Shown piece after piece: positions 52,386-62,784 of a stretch of 64,000 nucleotides of DNA. The first letter of the stretch is position 1; every line of letters starts with the position of its first letter. Source of the DNA: Corynebacterium jeikeium (lineage in GTDB: Bacteria > Actinomycetota > Actinomycetes > Mycobacteriales > Mycobacteriaceae); the NCBI RefSeq assembly GCF_000738175.1, contig NZ_JFCH01000008.1, forward strand, positions 26,064-90,063. Direction: 5' to 3'. Made by a program: the position numbers and the translations under genes. Below the pieces are notes generated by a model. It was not told where the DNA came from and did no database searches. It saw nothing but the letters and a program-made list of their open reading frames with translations.

Positions 52386-53689
52386 GCTTCGGTTTTCCTT
52401 GTTTGGACGGGGGCTTGGGCGGAGCTTTGGGCGGCAAGCGCAAGCACGCCCAGCTGCACTGCCGCGCCCACACTCGGGCCGACTGCCAGCGCCCAGATGG
52501 CGCGCGTATCGGGGGAATAGTCAAGCATGAGCACCGCCGTAGACAGGATAATCGCAATCAGCCACCCGGCCGTGTAGAGATTGTGGCGGTCCGCCGCGAG
52601 CGCTGCCGAGCCGCTGATCATCAGGACGGCCGTCGCCCCGGAGACGAGCGTGAGCCAACCGAGGGTGGCGGGGGAGGAGATCACGGCGGCGTCAAAAAAT
52701 AGCCCCATCAGCGGCGCAGCGAGGAAGTAGGCGGCAATACCTCCGATGGCCGCGACGGCTCCCACCGCGGCGATGGGCAGCGCGGCGGCGCGCAGGACGC
52801 GCTCGCGGTGTTTCGTGAAGTGCACGATCAGCGCAGGTTGGAAGCGCTGGAGGGGCACCAGGATCGGCGCGCGCGTGAGCGTGATGGCGGTGATGGTGGC
52901 GGCGAGTGCACCGGGGCCGACGTCCGCGCCCGAGGTGTAGCGCAGCAGTACGCTGAAGCCGGTGATCATCACGGCGTTCGCGCCCGAGGCGACCATGGCC
53001 TTGACCGTGCGCGAGAGGAATGGGCGGGTGGGCACGTCCGCCCGGTCGCGCAGGGTGGCTCTTGCGGCGGACGAGCAGGCGAGAATCAGCAGCCAGGTAG
53101 CCGCGCCGATCACCGTGACGAACAGGTAGGCCAGCAGCTGCCAACCCAGAGCCCACGCGGCAACGGCCAGCGCCAGCCGTACTCCGGAATCGATGGCCAT
53201 CAGCCAGGCGAAGTTCGGCCACGAATGGTTGGCGGAAAGCAGCCCGCAGACCGTCGCTTGGAACGCATAACAGGCCAGGCCGACGGCTATGAGAACCAGC
53301 CCCCACCCGGTCTGGCTGGGCACGAGTTGGCCGATCCACAGCGGCCCAGTGACGAGCGTTATCAGACCGATAGCCAGGGCGATGTAGCTCGTCAACGCGA
53401 ACGGGCGCGGGGTGTCCGCCCGCGCAGTGTTCGCCAGCGCAGTGCCAGCCCGCAACGTGCCAGCCTGCACAGTGCCAGTCTGTGGGGCGCCCACCACTGC
53501 GCGCCGGGTGGAGACGGCGCGGGCGGTCTCCTGCATCAGCCCGTCCAGCACGCCCGTCATCGCGAAGAACAGCGACCAGTAGACCATGAAGTCTTCGTAC
53601 CCGGCGGTGGTTAGCCCCTTGTTGGCAACCCAAATCACCAGGTAACCGGCGATGGCCACGAAGACCGTGGCGAGCGATATGGCGCGCAT
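52382..53689 (-). CDS. Polytopic membrane protein, flippase-like
   Basis: 435-aa protein with about 12 hydrophobic helices arranged like polysaccharide/lipid flippases (Wzx/MurJ type), e.g. the N-terminal VFVAIAGYLVIWVANKGL. No charged catalytic motif is visible. Between helices 2 and 3 it has a tandem pentapeptide region (TGTVQ AGTLR AGTAL ANTAR ADTPR), absent from the rest. It may export an envelope precursor. The aminopeptidase gene lies 30 nt upstream on the same strand. Confidence 0.72.
   Translation of the reverse strand: MRAISLATVFVAIAGYLVIWVANKGLTTAGYEDFMVYWSLFFAMTGVLDGLMQETARAVSTRRAVVGAPQTGTVQAGTLRAGTALANTARADTPRPFALTSYIALAIGLITLVTGPLWIGQLVPSQTGWGLVLIAVGLACYAFQATVCGLLSANHSWPNFAWLMAIDSGVRLALAVAAWALGWQLLAYLFVTVIGAATWLLILACSSAARATLRDRADVPTRPFLSRTVKAMVASGANAVMITGFSVLLRYTSGADVGPGALAATITAITLTRAPILVPLQRFQPALIVHFTKHRERVLRAAALPIAAVGAVAAIGGIAAYFLAAPLMGLFFDAAVISSPATLGWLTLVSGATAVLMISGSAALAADRHNLYTAGWLIAIILSTAVLMLDYSPDTRAIWALAVGPSVGAAVQLGVLALAAQSSAQAPVQTRKTEA
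53411..53485. repeat. 15 bp tandem repeats inside the flippase-like gene
   Basis: Five degenerate 15-mers of the GCACAGTGCCAGCCC type encode AGTxx-like pentapeptides in a loop. Tandem copies of this sort can vary in number between strains. Confidence 0.55.
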
Positions 53690-53719
53690 TAGCTAATCCG
53701 TCCGACAGCCCAGAGGGGG

Positions 53720-55300
53720 CTAGTCCTGCAGCCTTTCGCCGAGCTCGCCGAGCCGCTGCCCAACGCGCTTCAGCGCATCCACGGCACGCGCCGGCCCGGA
53801 GGCATCGACCATTTCCGCGGCAGGTCCCGCAGGCAGGTCGCACAGCTGTTCTTCGCTGAGTTCGATGCCCTCGCCGCCAGGGAAGTCGGGCAGTTCTTGG
53901 TGACGCAACCAGCGGTCGAACAGCCCCTGCACCTCACTTCGGGCCACACCGTTTTCCTCGGCGACGGTGTTTGCCAGGTTCTCCAGGTCGCGCGTTTCCA
54001 CCAGCCCCATGCGGTGCTGCGTGGTCCAGCGCTTGACCATGTCGAAGAACGCCTCGTCACCCAGCAGCACGCGCAGGGCGTGGACGGTGACGGCTCCGCG
54101 CTTGTACAACCGGTCGTCAAACATGTCGTCCGCACCGGGGTCGATCAGCAGGATGTCCTGCGGCTTCTCCGCGAGCGCCTGGTGGTGCGCCCACGCATGG
54201 TGGGCGGCGGGAATGCCTTGAGACTTTTCGAACCACAGCCACTCGGAATAGCAGGCAAAGCCCTCGTTGAGCCAAATATCCCGCCACTCAACTAGGCCGA
54301 CGGAGTTACCGAACCACTGGTGGGATAGCTCATGGGCGATCAGGCGCTCCCAGGTGTGCTTGCCGTCGGCATGATTGCAGCCAAACATGCTCATGCCCTG
54401 GGCTTCGAGGGGAATCTCCATCTCCTCGTCCGTGACCACCACGGAGTATTCCGGGAAGGGGTAAGCGCCGAAGAGCTCCGAGTAGACCTCGACCATCTCC
54501 GTTTGCTGGCCGAAATCCTCGTTGACCAGCTCGCGGACCCGCTTGGCGTGCTCCGTGCCTTCGGGGAGCCAGCCGAACACCGGGACGGTCTTGCGGCCGA
54601 GTTCCGCGCTGCGGAAGTCGACCCGCCTAAAGGGGCCGACGTACACCGCAGCCAGGTAGGTGGCCATGGGGTAGTTGGTTTCAAACACCCGGGTGGTGTT
54701 GTTGCCCTTGTTGTACTGCTCCACCAGGGTGCCGTGGGCGATGGCGGTGACGTCTCGGTGGGCGGTGATGGCCACGCGGAACATTGCCTTTTCGTCCGGC
54801 GTATCGTCGCAGGGGAACCAGCTGGGGGCGCCATTGGGCTGGCCTGCTACCAGGGCTCCGTCGTCGGTTTCTTCCCAGCCGACCTCACCCCATTTGGAGC
54901 GCAGCGGGCGTGGGTAGCCACTGTATTTGATGGTCAGGTCAAAGGACTGATCCTCGGCGATCTCTTCTACGAAAGTGATCGAAAGCTTGTTGCCATTGTG
55001 CCGGAAGCGACGGATCTTCATCGTCCCGTTGTTGGCAGCCGCCCCGTGGCCGGCGACCTCCACGCGGTTGACAGCCAGGTTGTTGGCTAGATCCAACGTC
55101 ATGGTTTTCAGCGGACGGTAGTTCTCGACCGCCAGGCGGGCCACGCCGCGCAGGTGGTTGGGTTCAACGTCGTAGTCCAACTGTAGGTCGTAGCGCAGCA
55201 CGTGGAACCCGAGGTTGAAGTCCACGCCCGTGTAGGCATCCCGAGCTCCGGCGATGGGGGAGCTGCGGAAAGGACGAGGATGCTGTTGGGATTGCTTCAT
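53720..55300 (-). CDS. Short M1-family metallo-aminopeptidase
   Basis: 526-aa zinc peptidase. The HExxH motif is H323-E-L-S-H327 with the third ligand E346 (WLNEGF). The exopeptidase motif, usually GAMEN, reads E299-A-Q-G-M303. The protein ends soon after the catalytic domain and lacks the large C-terminal domain of PepN (about 850 aa). No signal peptide is seen. The ATG at 55300 is preferred over a TTG at 55330. It probably trims N-terminal residues of peptides. Confidence 0.92.
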   Translation of the reverse strand: MKQSQQHPRPFRSSPIAGARDAYTGVDFNLGFHVLRYDLQLDYDVEPNHLRGVARLAVENYRPLKTMTLDLANNLAVNRVEVAGHGAAANNGTMKIRRFRHNGNKLSITFVEEIAEDQSFDLTIKYSGYPRPLRSKWGEVGWEETDDGALVAGQPNGAPSWFPCDDTPDEKAMFRVAITAHRDVTAIAHGTLVEQYNKGNNTTRVFETNYPMATYLAAVYVGPFRRVDFRSAELGRKTVPVFGWLPEGTEHAKRVRELVNEDFGQQTEMVEVYSELFGAYPFPEYSVVVTDEEMEIPLEAQGMSMFGCNHADGKHTWERLIAHELSHQWFGNSVGLVEWRDIWLNEGFACYSEWLWFEKSQGIPAAHHAWAHHQALAEKPQDILLIDPGADDMFDDRLYKRGAVTVHALRVLLGDEAFFDMVKRWTTQHRMGLVETRDLENLANTVAEENGVARSEVQGLFDRWLRHQELPDFPGGEGIELSEEQLCDLPAGPAAEMVDASGPARAVDALKRVGQRLGELGERLQD

Positions 55301-55329
55301 GTAAGGCACACTACTATCTGCATAGGACA

Positions 55330-55363
55330 ACCCCCGCCACGGAGGTGGTCTGTGGCGGGGGAA
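55330..55363 (-). terminator. Strong GC hairpin between mycolyltransferase and aminopeptidase genes
   Basis: CCCCCGCCAC pairs with GTGGCGGGGG around a 13 nt loop. It lies downstream of the minus-strand mycolyltransferase gene, with only TTG after the stem, so termination strength is uncertain. Confidence 0.7.
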
Positions 55364-55445
55364 GTGGTGTTCTATCTGGTTATGCTGCTACCTTGCGCGC
55401 ACCTGATGCTGCGCGAGAGCGCCAGGCTGGAACGGCAATCCAGAA

Positions 55446-56678
55446 CTAGCGGGAGCCCGCGGTGGAACCTTCCCAGAAGTCCTCCGGGGAGATCGGCTTG
55501 GTCGGCTCCAGCGGCGGGCGCTTGGCGCCCGTGCCCAGACCGGCAACCAGGTCGCCCCAGTAGCCGCGCAGGTCGTCCTGCCAGTAGCCCCACTGGTGGG
55601 TGCCTGCCGGGCGGAAGTTGTAGTTCACCGGGATGTTCAGCGCCTTGGTCTTGCGCTCTAGGTCGCGGGTGCAGGCGTTAGTGGCGCCTTCGATGACAGC
55701 GCCCTCGAAGATCACCTGAGCTGCGGAGGACAGCTGGCCGTTCACCCGCTCGGACCACGGCATATCGTGCTCGCCGGGGAAGCCGGAGCTAGTGGAGACG
55801 TAGATGTTCTTCTGGCCACGCAGCTTCTCAGCGTTGATCAGAGCATCGTTGTTACGAGCAACCTCACCGTTGACAGCTCCCCACATCTCCTTGAAGTCCG
55901 AGCCGCCGCGGTTCAGAACCAGGTTGATGAACTGCGGGGTCAGACCCGTGGTGGTTGCGGCACAGCCGGAGAAGGAACCGACGGAGTCGTAGAAGCCCGG
56001 GTGGTGCTGCGCGTACAGCAGGGAGGTGGTGCCAGTCATGGACATGCCAGCGATGGCGCGCTTGTCGTTAGCCTTCAGGGCCGGCTCAATGGCCTGCGGC
56101 AGCTCGCGGGTCAGGAAGGTCTCCCACTTCTGCGGTCCCTTGATGTACGGGGTGTTCGGCTCGGTGACCCAGTCAGTGTAGTAGGAGAACGCACCGCTCA
56201 TCGGGATCACGATGTTGGCGCCGATGCCCGGGCTGACAGTGCCCTTGCTCGCGTCATCGTTACCGCCGTAGTAGGGGACGATATCTGTCTGACGGATCCA
56301 GTTGGCGATACCCTCGCCACCGTCTGCGCCGTTCAGCATGTACAGGGTCGGGGCGTTGTCACGCTTTGCCTTGTCCTTCGGCTGGATGACGACCAGCGGG
56401 ATGTGGCGCTTCATCGACGGGGAGTACGCGGAGACTTCCTGCACGTTGTCGAAGCCCTGGTTGTTCCAGTACTTGATGTTCTTACGCCACGTGGTGGAAT
56501 CCTCCGGCTGGTTCGGAGTCGTGGAGTTCATTTTCAGCGTTGCCGGCGCGATGCCGTCTGCCTTCTGGGTGGCGGAGACGCTAGCGGCCTGGGTGGCCGG
56601 TGCGGTGACCGCAACGGTTGCGAACGGGGCGATCGCAGCCGTGGCAGCGGCGAGAGTGCGGACGATGCTTCGCTTCAT
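55446..56678 (-). CDS. cmt: Secreted mycolyltransferase (antigen 85 / Cmt family)
   Basis: 410-aa envelope enzyme transferring mycolic acids from trehalose monocorynomycolate to trehalose or arabinogalactan. The signal peptide covers MKRSIVRTLAAATAAIAPFA to about TQAAS (residue 33). The alpha/beta-hydrolase domain has the nucleophile S213 in AIAGMSMTGTTSL and the histidine H361 in RPAGTHQWGYW; the acid residue is probably in SGFPGEHDMP. The length fits single-domain corynebacterial Cmt proteins without a C-terminal repeat domain. GAAGGATC precedes the ATG. Confidence 0.93.
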   Translation of the reverse strand: MKRSIVRTLAAATAAIAPFATVAVTAPATQAASVSATQKADGIAPATLKMNSTTPNQPEDSTTWRKNIKYWNNQGFDNVQEVSAYSPSMKRHIPLVVIQPKDKAKRDNAPTLYMLNGADGGEGIANWIRQTDIVPYYGGNDDASKGTVSPGIGANIVIPMSGAFSYYTDWVTEPNTPYIKGPQKWETFLTRELPQAIEPALKANDKRAIAGMSMTGTTSLLYAQHHPGFYDSVGSFSGCAATTTGLTPQFINLVLNRGGSDFKEMWGAVNGEVARNNDALINAEKLRGQKNIYVSTSSGFPGEHDMPWSERVNGQLSSAAQVIFEGAVIEGATNACTRDLERKTKALNIPVNYNFRPAGTHQWGYWQDDLRGYWGDLVAGLGTGAKRPPLEPTKPISPEDFWEGSTAGSR

Positions 56679-57055
56679 AGAATTGATCCTTCTGTGGGCA
56701 CGCTGGGGAAACGTCAGTAACTCTTGCCCGGGGCGTGAGGTACTCAGTCGAATGTGTGAAAAAGACCTGCAGGGTGTTTTCGGTGGATATTCGGGGAATA
56801 TTCAAGAAATCCACAGCAAATCTCTAAGGACACAGGAGACTTTACCTAATCTGCGGGAATTTTGGGAACCCAAAGGAGGAAAAACCTTCTCTATTGAACC
56901 CGAAAGCGGGGGTGTTTCCTATAGGACTGGTGGTGCGGAAGTTAATTGGAGGGTTGGGGTGGGCTCTTTGGGAGACGGTGGCGTCAATAAGAAAGAGAAA
57001 GAGCAAGACGAGCCCGGTAAACACGAGAGACAAACATTAAGTACCCTTGGGGCTT
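56679..57055. promoter_or_regulatory. Divergent mycolyltransferase/lpd intergenic region
   Basis: 377 bases without a gene. Contents: ATATTC-GGG-GAATAT near 56788-56803, TTTGGG-AA-CCCAAA at 56861-56874, and a copy of the dispersed GGCGTCA-AAGAAA motif at 56980-57000, about 55 nt upstream of lpd. Promoters for both genes must lie here. Confidence 0.5.
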
Positions 57056-58486
57056 GTGGCTAAAGAACATTTTGACGTAGTAGTACTCGGAGCAGGCCCT
57101 GGCGGATACGTGGCGGCGATTCGCGCCGCTCAGTTGGGTCTGAAGACCGCCGTTATCGAAAAGCAGTACTGGGGAGGCGTATGCCTCAACGTGGGTTGCA
57201 TCCCCTCGAAGGCGCTGATCCGCAACGCCGAACTTGCGCACACCATCACCAAGGAAGCCAAGACCTACGGCATCACCGGCGACAACATCTCGATGGACTT
57301 TAAGGTTGCGCACCAGCGCTCCCGCAAGGTCTCGGGCAACATCGTCAAGGGCGTGCACTACCTGATGAAGAAGAACAAGATTCAGGAAATCCATGGCCGC
57401 GGCAACTTTGTTGACGACAAGACCATCGAGGTCTCCGATGGCGACGATGCAGGCAAGACCATCACCTTCGACAACTGCATCATCGCCACCGGCTCCGTTG
57501 TGAAGTCCCTGCCGGGCGTAGAGCTGGGCGGCAACATCGTCTCCTACGAAGAGCAGATCCTGGACGAGAACAAGCCGGACTCCATGGTCATTATCGGCGC
57601 TGGCGCCATCGGCATGGAATTCGCCTACGTGCTGTCCAACTTCGGCGTGGACATCACCGTCGTAGAGTTCATGGACCGCGTCCTGCCGAACGAGGACAAG
57701 GACGTTTCCAAGGAAATCGCCAAGCAGTACAAGAAGCTGGGCGTAACTCTGAAGACTGGTCACAAGACCACTGCTGTCCGCGACCTGGGCGAAGGCAAGG
57801 GCGTGGAGGTGGACATCGAGTCCGCCGACGGCTCCAAGACCGAGACGCTAAAGGCAGACCGCGTGATGGTCTCCATCGGCTTCGCTCCCCGCGTGGAGGG
57901 CTTCGGCCTGGAGAACACCGGCGTGAAGCTGACCGAGCGCGGTGCAATCGACATCGACGACGAGATGCGCACCAGCGTTCCGCACATTTACGCCATCGGT
58001 GACGTCACCGCCAAGCTGCAGCTGGCACACGTCGCCGAAGCACAGGGCGTGGTTGCCGCCGAGATCATCGCAGGCGAGGAGACCGAGCTGCTCGGCGACT
58101 ACCAGATGATGCCGCGCGCTACCTTCTGCTCTCCGCAGGTCGCATCCTTCGGCTACACCGAGGAAGCTGCCAAGAAGAAGGCAGAGGAGGAAGGCCGCGA
58201 GGTGAAGGTCGCCACCTTCCCCTACACCGCCAACGGCAAGGCGCAGGGCCTGGGTCACGCAGTGGGCTTTGTGAAGCTGGTTGCAGACGCTGAATACGGC
58301 GAGCTGTTGGGCGCCCACATGGTCGGCCCGGACGTCTCCGAACTGCTGCCGGAGCTGACCCTGGCACAGCGCTTCGACCTGACGGCCGAGGAGATCTCCC
58401 GCAACGTTCACACGCACCCGACCCTGTCGGAGGCCATGAAGGAGGCCGCCCACGGCATCGCCGGCGGCCACATGATCAACCTCTAG
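57056..58486 (+). CDS. lpd: Dihydrolipoamide dehydrogenase
   Basis: 476-aa FAD/NAD disulfide oxidoreductase, E3 of pyruvate and 2-oxoglutarate dehydrogenase complexes. FAD site [20 protein letters not shown], redox disulfide [18 protein letters not shown] site [17 protein letters not shown], and C-terminal His-Glu in [16 protein letters not shown]. It is very close to C. glutamicum Lpd. GTG 57056 is chosen (GTG GCT AAA GAA CAT) from alignment of N termini; a TTG 9 nt upstream is less likely. A strong terminator follows. Confidence 0.96.
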   Translation: MAKEHFDVVVLGAGPGGYVAAIRAAQLGLKTAVIEKQYWGGVCLNVGCIPSKALIRNAELAHTITKEAKTYGITGDNISMDFKVAHQRSRKVSGNIVKGVHYLMKKNKIQEIHGRGNFVDDKTIEVSDGDDAGKTITFDNCIIATGSVVKSLPGVELGGNIVSYEEQILDENKPDSMVIIGAGAIGMEFAYVLSNFGVDITVVEFMDRVLPNEDKDVSKEIAKQYKKLGVTLKTGHKTTAVRDLGEGKGVEVDIESADGSKTETLKADRVMVSIGFAPRVEGFGLENTGVKLTERGAIDIDDEMRTSVPHIYAIGDVTAKLQLAHVAEAQGVVAAEIIAGEETELLGDYQMMPRATFCSPQVASFGYTEEAAKKKAEEEGREVKVATFPYTANGKAQGLGHAVGFVKLVADAEYGELLGAHMVGPDVSELLPELTLAQRFDLTAEEISRNVHTHPTLSEAMKEAAHGIAGGHMINL

Positions 58487-58507
58487 AAAGGTTCATCGGC
58501 CAGCTGA

Positions 58508-58570
58508 CCGGCCCACACCTTTACGAAGCTTCCCCTGGGAGTTTTCCCGAAAGGTGCGGGCCGGTTTTCG
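58508..58570 (+). terminator. Intrinsic terminator after lpd
   Basis: CCGGCCCACACCTTT pairs with AAAGGTGCGGGCCGG (one bulged base) across about 25 nt, followed by TTTTCG. Confidence 0.85.
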
Positions 58571-58668
58571 CGTTAAGTGGCCAACATTTCCCTGGTTAGG
58601 TGCAGGTGGAGTAGGATTCCGAGCAAAGCCCTCCGAATCCCTCCCCCCGCCACGATTGGTGCCCAGAC

Positions 58669-59772
58669 TTGCCAGAGAAGATTGGCTTGCTGGCAGACCG
58701 AGGACTGCCAGCGGTGCGCGTGCGCGCCATGCTTCAACAGCTAGCTAAGGCCTCGGAGAATCACGTCTCCGGGACCAAACCCATCCTCGAATTCCGCACC
58801 GGAACGCTGCCGATGGACGAGTTCGGCAACGTCCGCCTCGCCGACACCGCCCCCGGAATCCTGCGCGACTACGGCTGGGACCGCCTGGTGTACATCACCG
58901 ACCTGCCACTGACCACCCGCAGGCCGGTAATCAGCCAGACCGTCGAGCAGGGCAAGGCCACCATGCTGTGCCTGCCCGCCTTCGGTCTGCTGCGCGCCAA
59001 GGAGGGGCTGCGGCAGGAACTGTCGCGCCTGGTCTGTGGAAAGCACGCCGGAGCCGGCCAGCGCGAAAAGGGTGTAGACGAGATCGAGGGCGGCGACGTA
59101 GAGGCCGATACCACCCGCGTGCTTGAAGGCCGCGGACGAACCCTGCGCTTGCTGCTGGGGATGATCCGCGGCAACCGCCCCGGCCAGTTGATCAAGGTGC
59201 TCTCTAGCTGCCTGGCCACAGGAGTGGCCACCGGCGGCTTCGGCATCTTCTACGGTTCGGTGTGGGAGATGTCCTACCTGATCAGCTCGTGGCGGCAGAT
59301 CATGATCACCATCCTTTCCATCACCCTGCTGACCTTCTGGTTGATCTACAAAAACGGCCTGTGGAATGGGGGATATAGCCGTAAGGCGGAACCGTCCGTG
59401 TTGAGCGTTGCCGCCGATGCGACCACCGCCCAGGCTTCCTCCGACAGCGTCGAGTGGTGGCGTGCCCGGATGGATAACCTGGCCACCATCGGCACGGTAC
59501 TGATCTCCGCTACCGGCGTGTATGCCCTGATCTACCTAACGATGCTGCTGATCAGCGCTGCGGTTGTGCCGGTGCCCTTCTTTGAAAACAAGGTGAACTC
59601 CACTATCACGCCGCTGGATTATTTGACGCTGGCATGGTTTGCGGCGTCACTAGGTACCCTCGGCGGAGCACTCGGCTCGAGCTTCGATACCGACGAATCG
59701 GTGCGCGAGGCCACATACAACCGCCGCGAACTGCAGCGCAGGCAGATCGTCGGGCTTTTCGACGGCGACTAG
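58669..59772 (+). CDS. Conserved membrane protein between lpd and ramB
   Basis: 367-aa protein. Residues 1-150 are soluble (LGRP-type mixed alpha/beta with TDLPLTTRRPVISQT), followed by two helices (about 190-230) and two more (about 285-350). It fits an actinobacterial hypothetical family in the lpd-ramB neighbourhood; the function is unknown. The start is uncertain: the frame opens after 58614 and has no ATG or GTG before GTG 58714, so TTG 58669 is proposed. It converges on ramB. Confidence 0.75.
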   Translation: MPEKIGLLADRGLPAVRVRAMLQQLAKASENHVSGTKPILEFRTGTLPMDEFGNVRLADTAPGILRDYGWDRLVYITDLPLTTRRPVISQTVEQGKATMLCLPAFGLLRAKEGLRQELSRLVCGKHAGAGQREKGVDEIEGGDVEADTTRVLEGRGRTLRLLLGMIRGNRPGQLIKVLSSCLATGVATGGFGIFYGSVWEMSYLISSWRQIMITILSITLLTFWLIYKNGLWNGGYSRKAEPSVLSVAADATTAQASSDSVEWWRARMDNLATIGTVLISATGVYALIYLTMLLISAAVVPVPFFENKVNSTITPLDYLTLAWFAASLGTLGGALGSSFDTDESVREATYNRRELQRRQIVGLFDGD

Positions 59773-59787
59773 CGCTATTAGGGCGAA

Positions 59788-61305
59788 CTAGTAGGGCGAC
59801 ACACTCGAACGGTGCGGGTCGATCTCCAACGAGCGGTGGATCGGCGGGAACGCACGCTGCGGGCAGTTATCGCGCGGGCACAGGCGGCATCCGGAGCCGA
59901 TCGGCACCGCCGCGGACGTGTCCTCTAAGTCCAGACCGTCCGAATACACCGTCCGGTCGGCGTGCCGCAGCTCGCAGCCCAAACCGATGGCGAACATCTT
60001 CCCCGGCTGGCCCCATGCCGCGCGGTGGTGGTTCACGGTGCGCGCGATCCACAGGTAGGTTCTCCCGTCTGGCATTTGCGCGATCTGCCGCATGATCTTG
60101 CCGGGATAGCTAAACGTTTCGTACACATTCCACAGCGGGCACGTGCCGCCGGAGTTGGAAAGGTGCAGCCCCGTCGCCGACTGGCGCTTGGACATGTTGC
60201 CCGCACGGTCCACGCGCACGAAGGTCCAGGGAACGCCGCGCAGGCTGGGGCGCTGCAGACTGGAGAGGCGGTGGCAGACCGTCTCGTAGCCCACGCCGTA
60301 TTCGCGCATAAGGAACTCCAGGTCGTAGCGCGATTCCTCCGCGGAGCTGTGGAACTGTTGGTAGGGCAGTAGCAGCGCGGCGGCATAGTAGCTGGCCAGG
60401 CCGCGCCGGGCGAGCGCGCGGGATTCTTCGGACTGGAAGTGCCCCAGCTCCACCAGCGAGTCGATGGTTGTGCCGGCCTCTAGGAATGCCAGTTCGGTGG
60501 CCAGTCGGAACGCAATCTGCCCGGGGCGCATCTTCGACGACACGTGGAGCGTCTTTCGCTTTGGGTCGAACTTGTGCTGTGTATCACCCAGGTCGCGCGA
60601 GTAGATCACATGCACTTGGTGCACCTGTTGTAGCCGTTCGGCGATGATTTGTTCTGTGTGGTGTATTTGGTTCGCCCCGATGTTTATTTTGGACGCCAAC
60701 TTCTCCGCCGCTACATCCAGAACATCGATGTAGTTCTGTCGTGCGTAGAAGAAGTCGCGGACTTCATCGTGTGGCATTGAGAACGCCTCTGGCCCGGAGG
60801 CCCGGCCGAAGAGCTCACCCTTGGGCGTGATGGAGAGGATGGCGGAGCCCTGCACGCGCTCCTCGGTGAGCAGCGAGAGGGTATCCGAGACGTTCCGGTA
60901 GCGGGAGTGGAGGTCCACGAAGGCGCGGGCCAGGTCCGGGTGGTTCTTCACCAGTGCTGCGAGCTCGGTGACGTCCGCCGGGGTGGGGCTGATCTCCGGG
61001 TCCAGGGTGACGTCCTGGACTTCCGCCAGCAGGCGAGTGGAGTCTTGGTCGGCGAAGAAGGTTGGGTCGACGCCGAAGGCGGCGGTAATGCGCTCCAACA
61101 CGGCGGCGGTCAGCGGGCGCCCGTCGTGCTCGATCTGGTTCACGTAGCTGGCGGAGAGGTCCAGGATCTCTGCGAGGCGGGCTTGGGAGATTCCGCGTTC
61201 CTTGCGTAGCTGGCGAAGGCGGGAGCCGACGAAGGGGCGCTCGGTGCTGCGCTCTTGGTCGCGTGCAGGGGTGCGTGCAGATCTGCGTTCAGTCGGTTTT
61301 CCCAT
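59788..61305 (-). CDS. ramB: Acetate metabolism regulator RamB (XRE family, ScfR-like)
   Basis: 505-aa regulator. N-terminal helix-turn-helix [38 protein letters not shown], a central IrrE-like region and a C-terminal short-chain fatty acyl regulator domain with conserved cysteines ([32 protein letters not shown]). It is highly similar to C. glutamicum RamB, a repressor of aceA, aceB and ack-pta that binds AAAGTTTGCAAA-like sites. The N terminus is about 25 residues longer than in C. glutamicum; ATG 61305 or 61314 are possible. It is next to its expected targets aceA and aceB. Confidence 0.95.
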   Translation of the reverse strand: MGKPTERRSARTPARDQERSTERPFVGSRLRQLRKERGISQARLAEILDLSASYVNQIEHDGRPLTAAVLERITAAFGVDPTFFADQDSTRLLAEVQDVTLDPEISPTPADVTELAALVKNHPDLARAFVDLHSRYRNVSDTLSLLTEERVQGSAILSITPKGELFGRASGPEAFSMPHDEVRDFFYARQNYIDVLDVAAEKLASKINIGANQIHHTEQIIAERLQQVHQVHVIYSRDLGDTQHKFDPKRKTLHVSSKMRPGQIAFRLATELAFLEAGTTIDSLVELGHFQSEESRALARRGLASYYAAALLLPYQQFHSSAEESRYDLEFLMREYGVGYETVCHRLSSLQRPSLRGVPWTFVRVDRAGNMSKRQSATGLHLSNSGGTCPLWNVYETFSYPGKIMRQIAQMPDGRTYLWIARTVNHHRAAWGQPGKMFAIGLGCELRHADRTVYSDGLDLEDTSAAVPIGSGCRLCPRDNCPQRAFPPIHRSLEIDPHRSSVSPY

Positions 61306-61390
61306 GGTGTTCACCAGTATATTCGGAGGCTTTGGGGCATGAGTGAAGTTGCCATCGGCTCCATTCGTAGTAACTGCTTGTTAGAAAAGA

Positions 61391-61428
61391 GAAAGAGCCC
61401 GGCCAGCACTTTCGTGCTGACCGGGTTC
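61391..61428 (-). terminator. Intrinsic terminator after aceA
   Basis: On the minus strand GAACCCGGTCAGCAC pairs with GTGCTGGCCGGGCTC around GAAA, followed by TTTCTCTTTT. Confidence 0.9.
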
Positions 61429-61488
61429 TAGCAGTGTGCAGGCTATAAAGCCCGCGCAGCTAGTTCCTAGCGCTTGGAATCAAGCGGC

Positions 61489-62784
61489 TTAGTGGAACTG
61501 GCCCTCCTCGGTGGAGCCCTTCAGGGCGGTGGTGGAGGAGTTCGGGTCAACGGTGGTGGCGATCTGGTCGAAGTAGCCAGCACCGACCTCACGCTGGTGC
61601 TTCACAGCGGTGAAGCCGCGCTCCTTGGCAGAAGCGAACTCGCGGTTCTGCAGCTCCACGAAAGCGGTCATCTGGTTGCGGGCGTAGCCGTAAGCCAGGT
61701 CGAACATGGAGTGGTTCAGAGCGTGGAAGCCAGCCAGGGTGATGAACTGGAACTTGAAGCCCATTGCGCCCAGCTCGTTCTGGAACTTGGCGATGGTGTC
61801 GTCGTCCAGGTGTGCGGACCAGTTGAAGGACGGGGAGCAGTTGTAAGCCAGCAGCTGGTCCGGGTACTCTTCGCGAACTGCCTCAGCGAACTTCTTAGCC
61901 AGCTCCAGGTCCGGGGTGCCGGTCTCCATCCAGATCAGGTCAGCGTACGGAGCGTATGCCTTCGCACGGGCGATGCAGGGCTCGATGCCGTTCTGCACGT
62001 TGTAGAAGCCCTCAGCGGTGCGGCCGCCGGTCAGGAACGGCTTGTCGCGGTCGTCAACGTCGGAGGTCAGCAGGGTAGCAGCCTCAGCGTCGGTACGAGC
62101 GACAACCAGGGTCGGGGTGTTGGCAACGTCAGCTGCCAGACGTGCGGAGTTCAGGGTACGGATGTGCTGCTGGGTCGGGATCAGGACCTTGCCGCCCAGG
62201 TGGCCACACTTCTTCTCGGAGGCCAGCTGGTCCTCCCAGTGGGTACCTGCAGCGCCGGCCTTGATCATGGCCTTCTGCAGCTCGTAAACGTTCAGTGCGC
62301 CACCGAAGCCAGCCTCGCCGTCGGCAACGATCGGAACCAGCCAGTTGTCAACGGAGGTGTCGCCCTCAACGCGAGCGATCTCGTCTGCGCGGGACAGCGC
62401 GTTGTTGATGCGCTGAACAACGGACGGAACGGAGTTCGCCGGGTACAGGGACTGGTCGGGGTAGGTGTGGCCGGACAGGTTAGCGTCACCAGCGACCTGC
62501 CAACCGGACAGGTAAACGGCCTTCAGACCTGCGCGGACCTGCTGAACGGCCTGGTTACCGGTCAGGGCGCCCAGAGCGTTGATGTAGGAGTCGTCGTCCT
62601 TGTTGACTGCTTCCCACAGGATCTCAGCGCCGCGGCGTGCCAGGGTGTGCTCTTCAACAACGGTGCCCTGCAGCTCAGCGACCTGCTCTGCGGTGTAATC
62701 GCGCTCGACGTTAGCCCAGCGGGGGTTCTCGTCCCAGTCCTTCTGGATTTCTTCAGCGGTACGTGCCTTGCCGACGTTCGACAT
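61489..62784 (-). CDS. aceA: Isocitrate lyase
   Basis: 431-aa glyoxylate-shunt enzyme splitting isocitrate into glyoxylate and succinate. The catalytic signature [16 protein letters not shown] is intact, with [17 protein letters not shown] region ([15 protein letters not shown]) and YNCSPSFNW for substrate binding. Length matches the actinobacterial group (about 430). It allows growth on acetate and fatty acids, consistent with the lipase and acyl-CoA dehydrogenase genes nearby. It is divergent from malate synthase across 512 nt. Confidence 0.97.
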   Translation of the reverse strand: MSNVGKARTAEEIQKDWDENPRWANVERDYTAEQVAELQGTVVEEHTLARRGAEILWEAVNKDDDSYINALGALTGNQAVQQVRAGLKAVYLSGWQVAGDANLSGHTYPDQSLYPANSVPSVVQRINNALSRADEIARVEGDTSVDNWLVPIVADGEAGFGGALNVYELQKAMIKAGAAGTHWEDQLASEKKCGHLGGKVLIPTQQHIRTLNSARLAADVANTPTLVVARTDAEAATLLTSDVDDRDKPFLTGGRTAEGFYNVQNGIEPCIARAKAYAPYADLIWMETGTPDLELAKKFAEAVREEYPDQLLAYNCSPSFNWSAHLDDDTIAKFQNELGAMGFKFQFITLAGFHALNHSMFDLAYGYARNQMTAFVELQNREFASAKERGFTAVKHQREVGAGYFDQIATTVDPNSSTTALKGSTEEGQFH

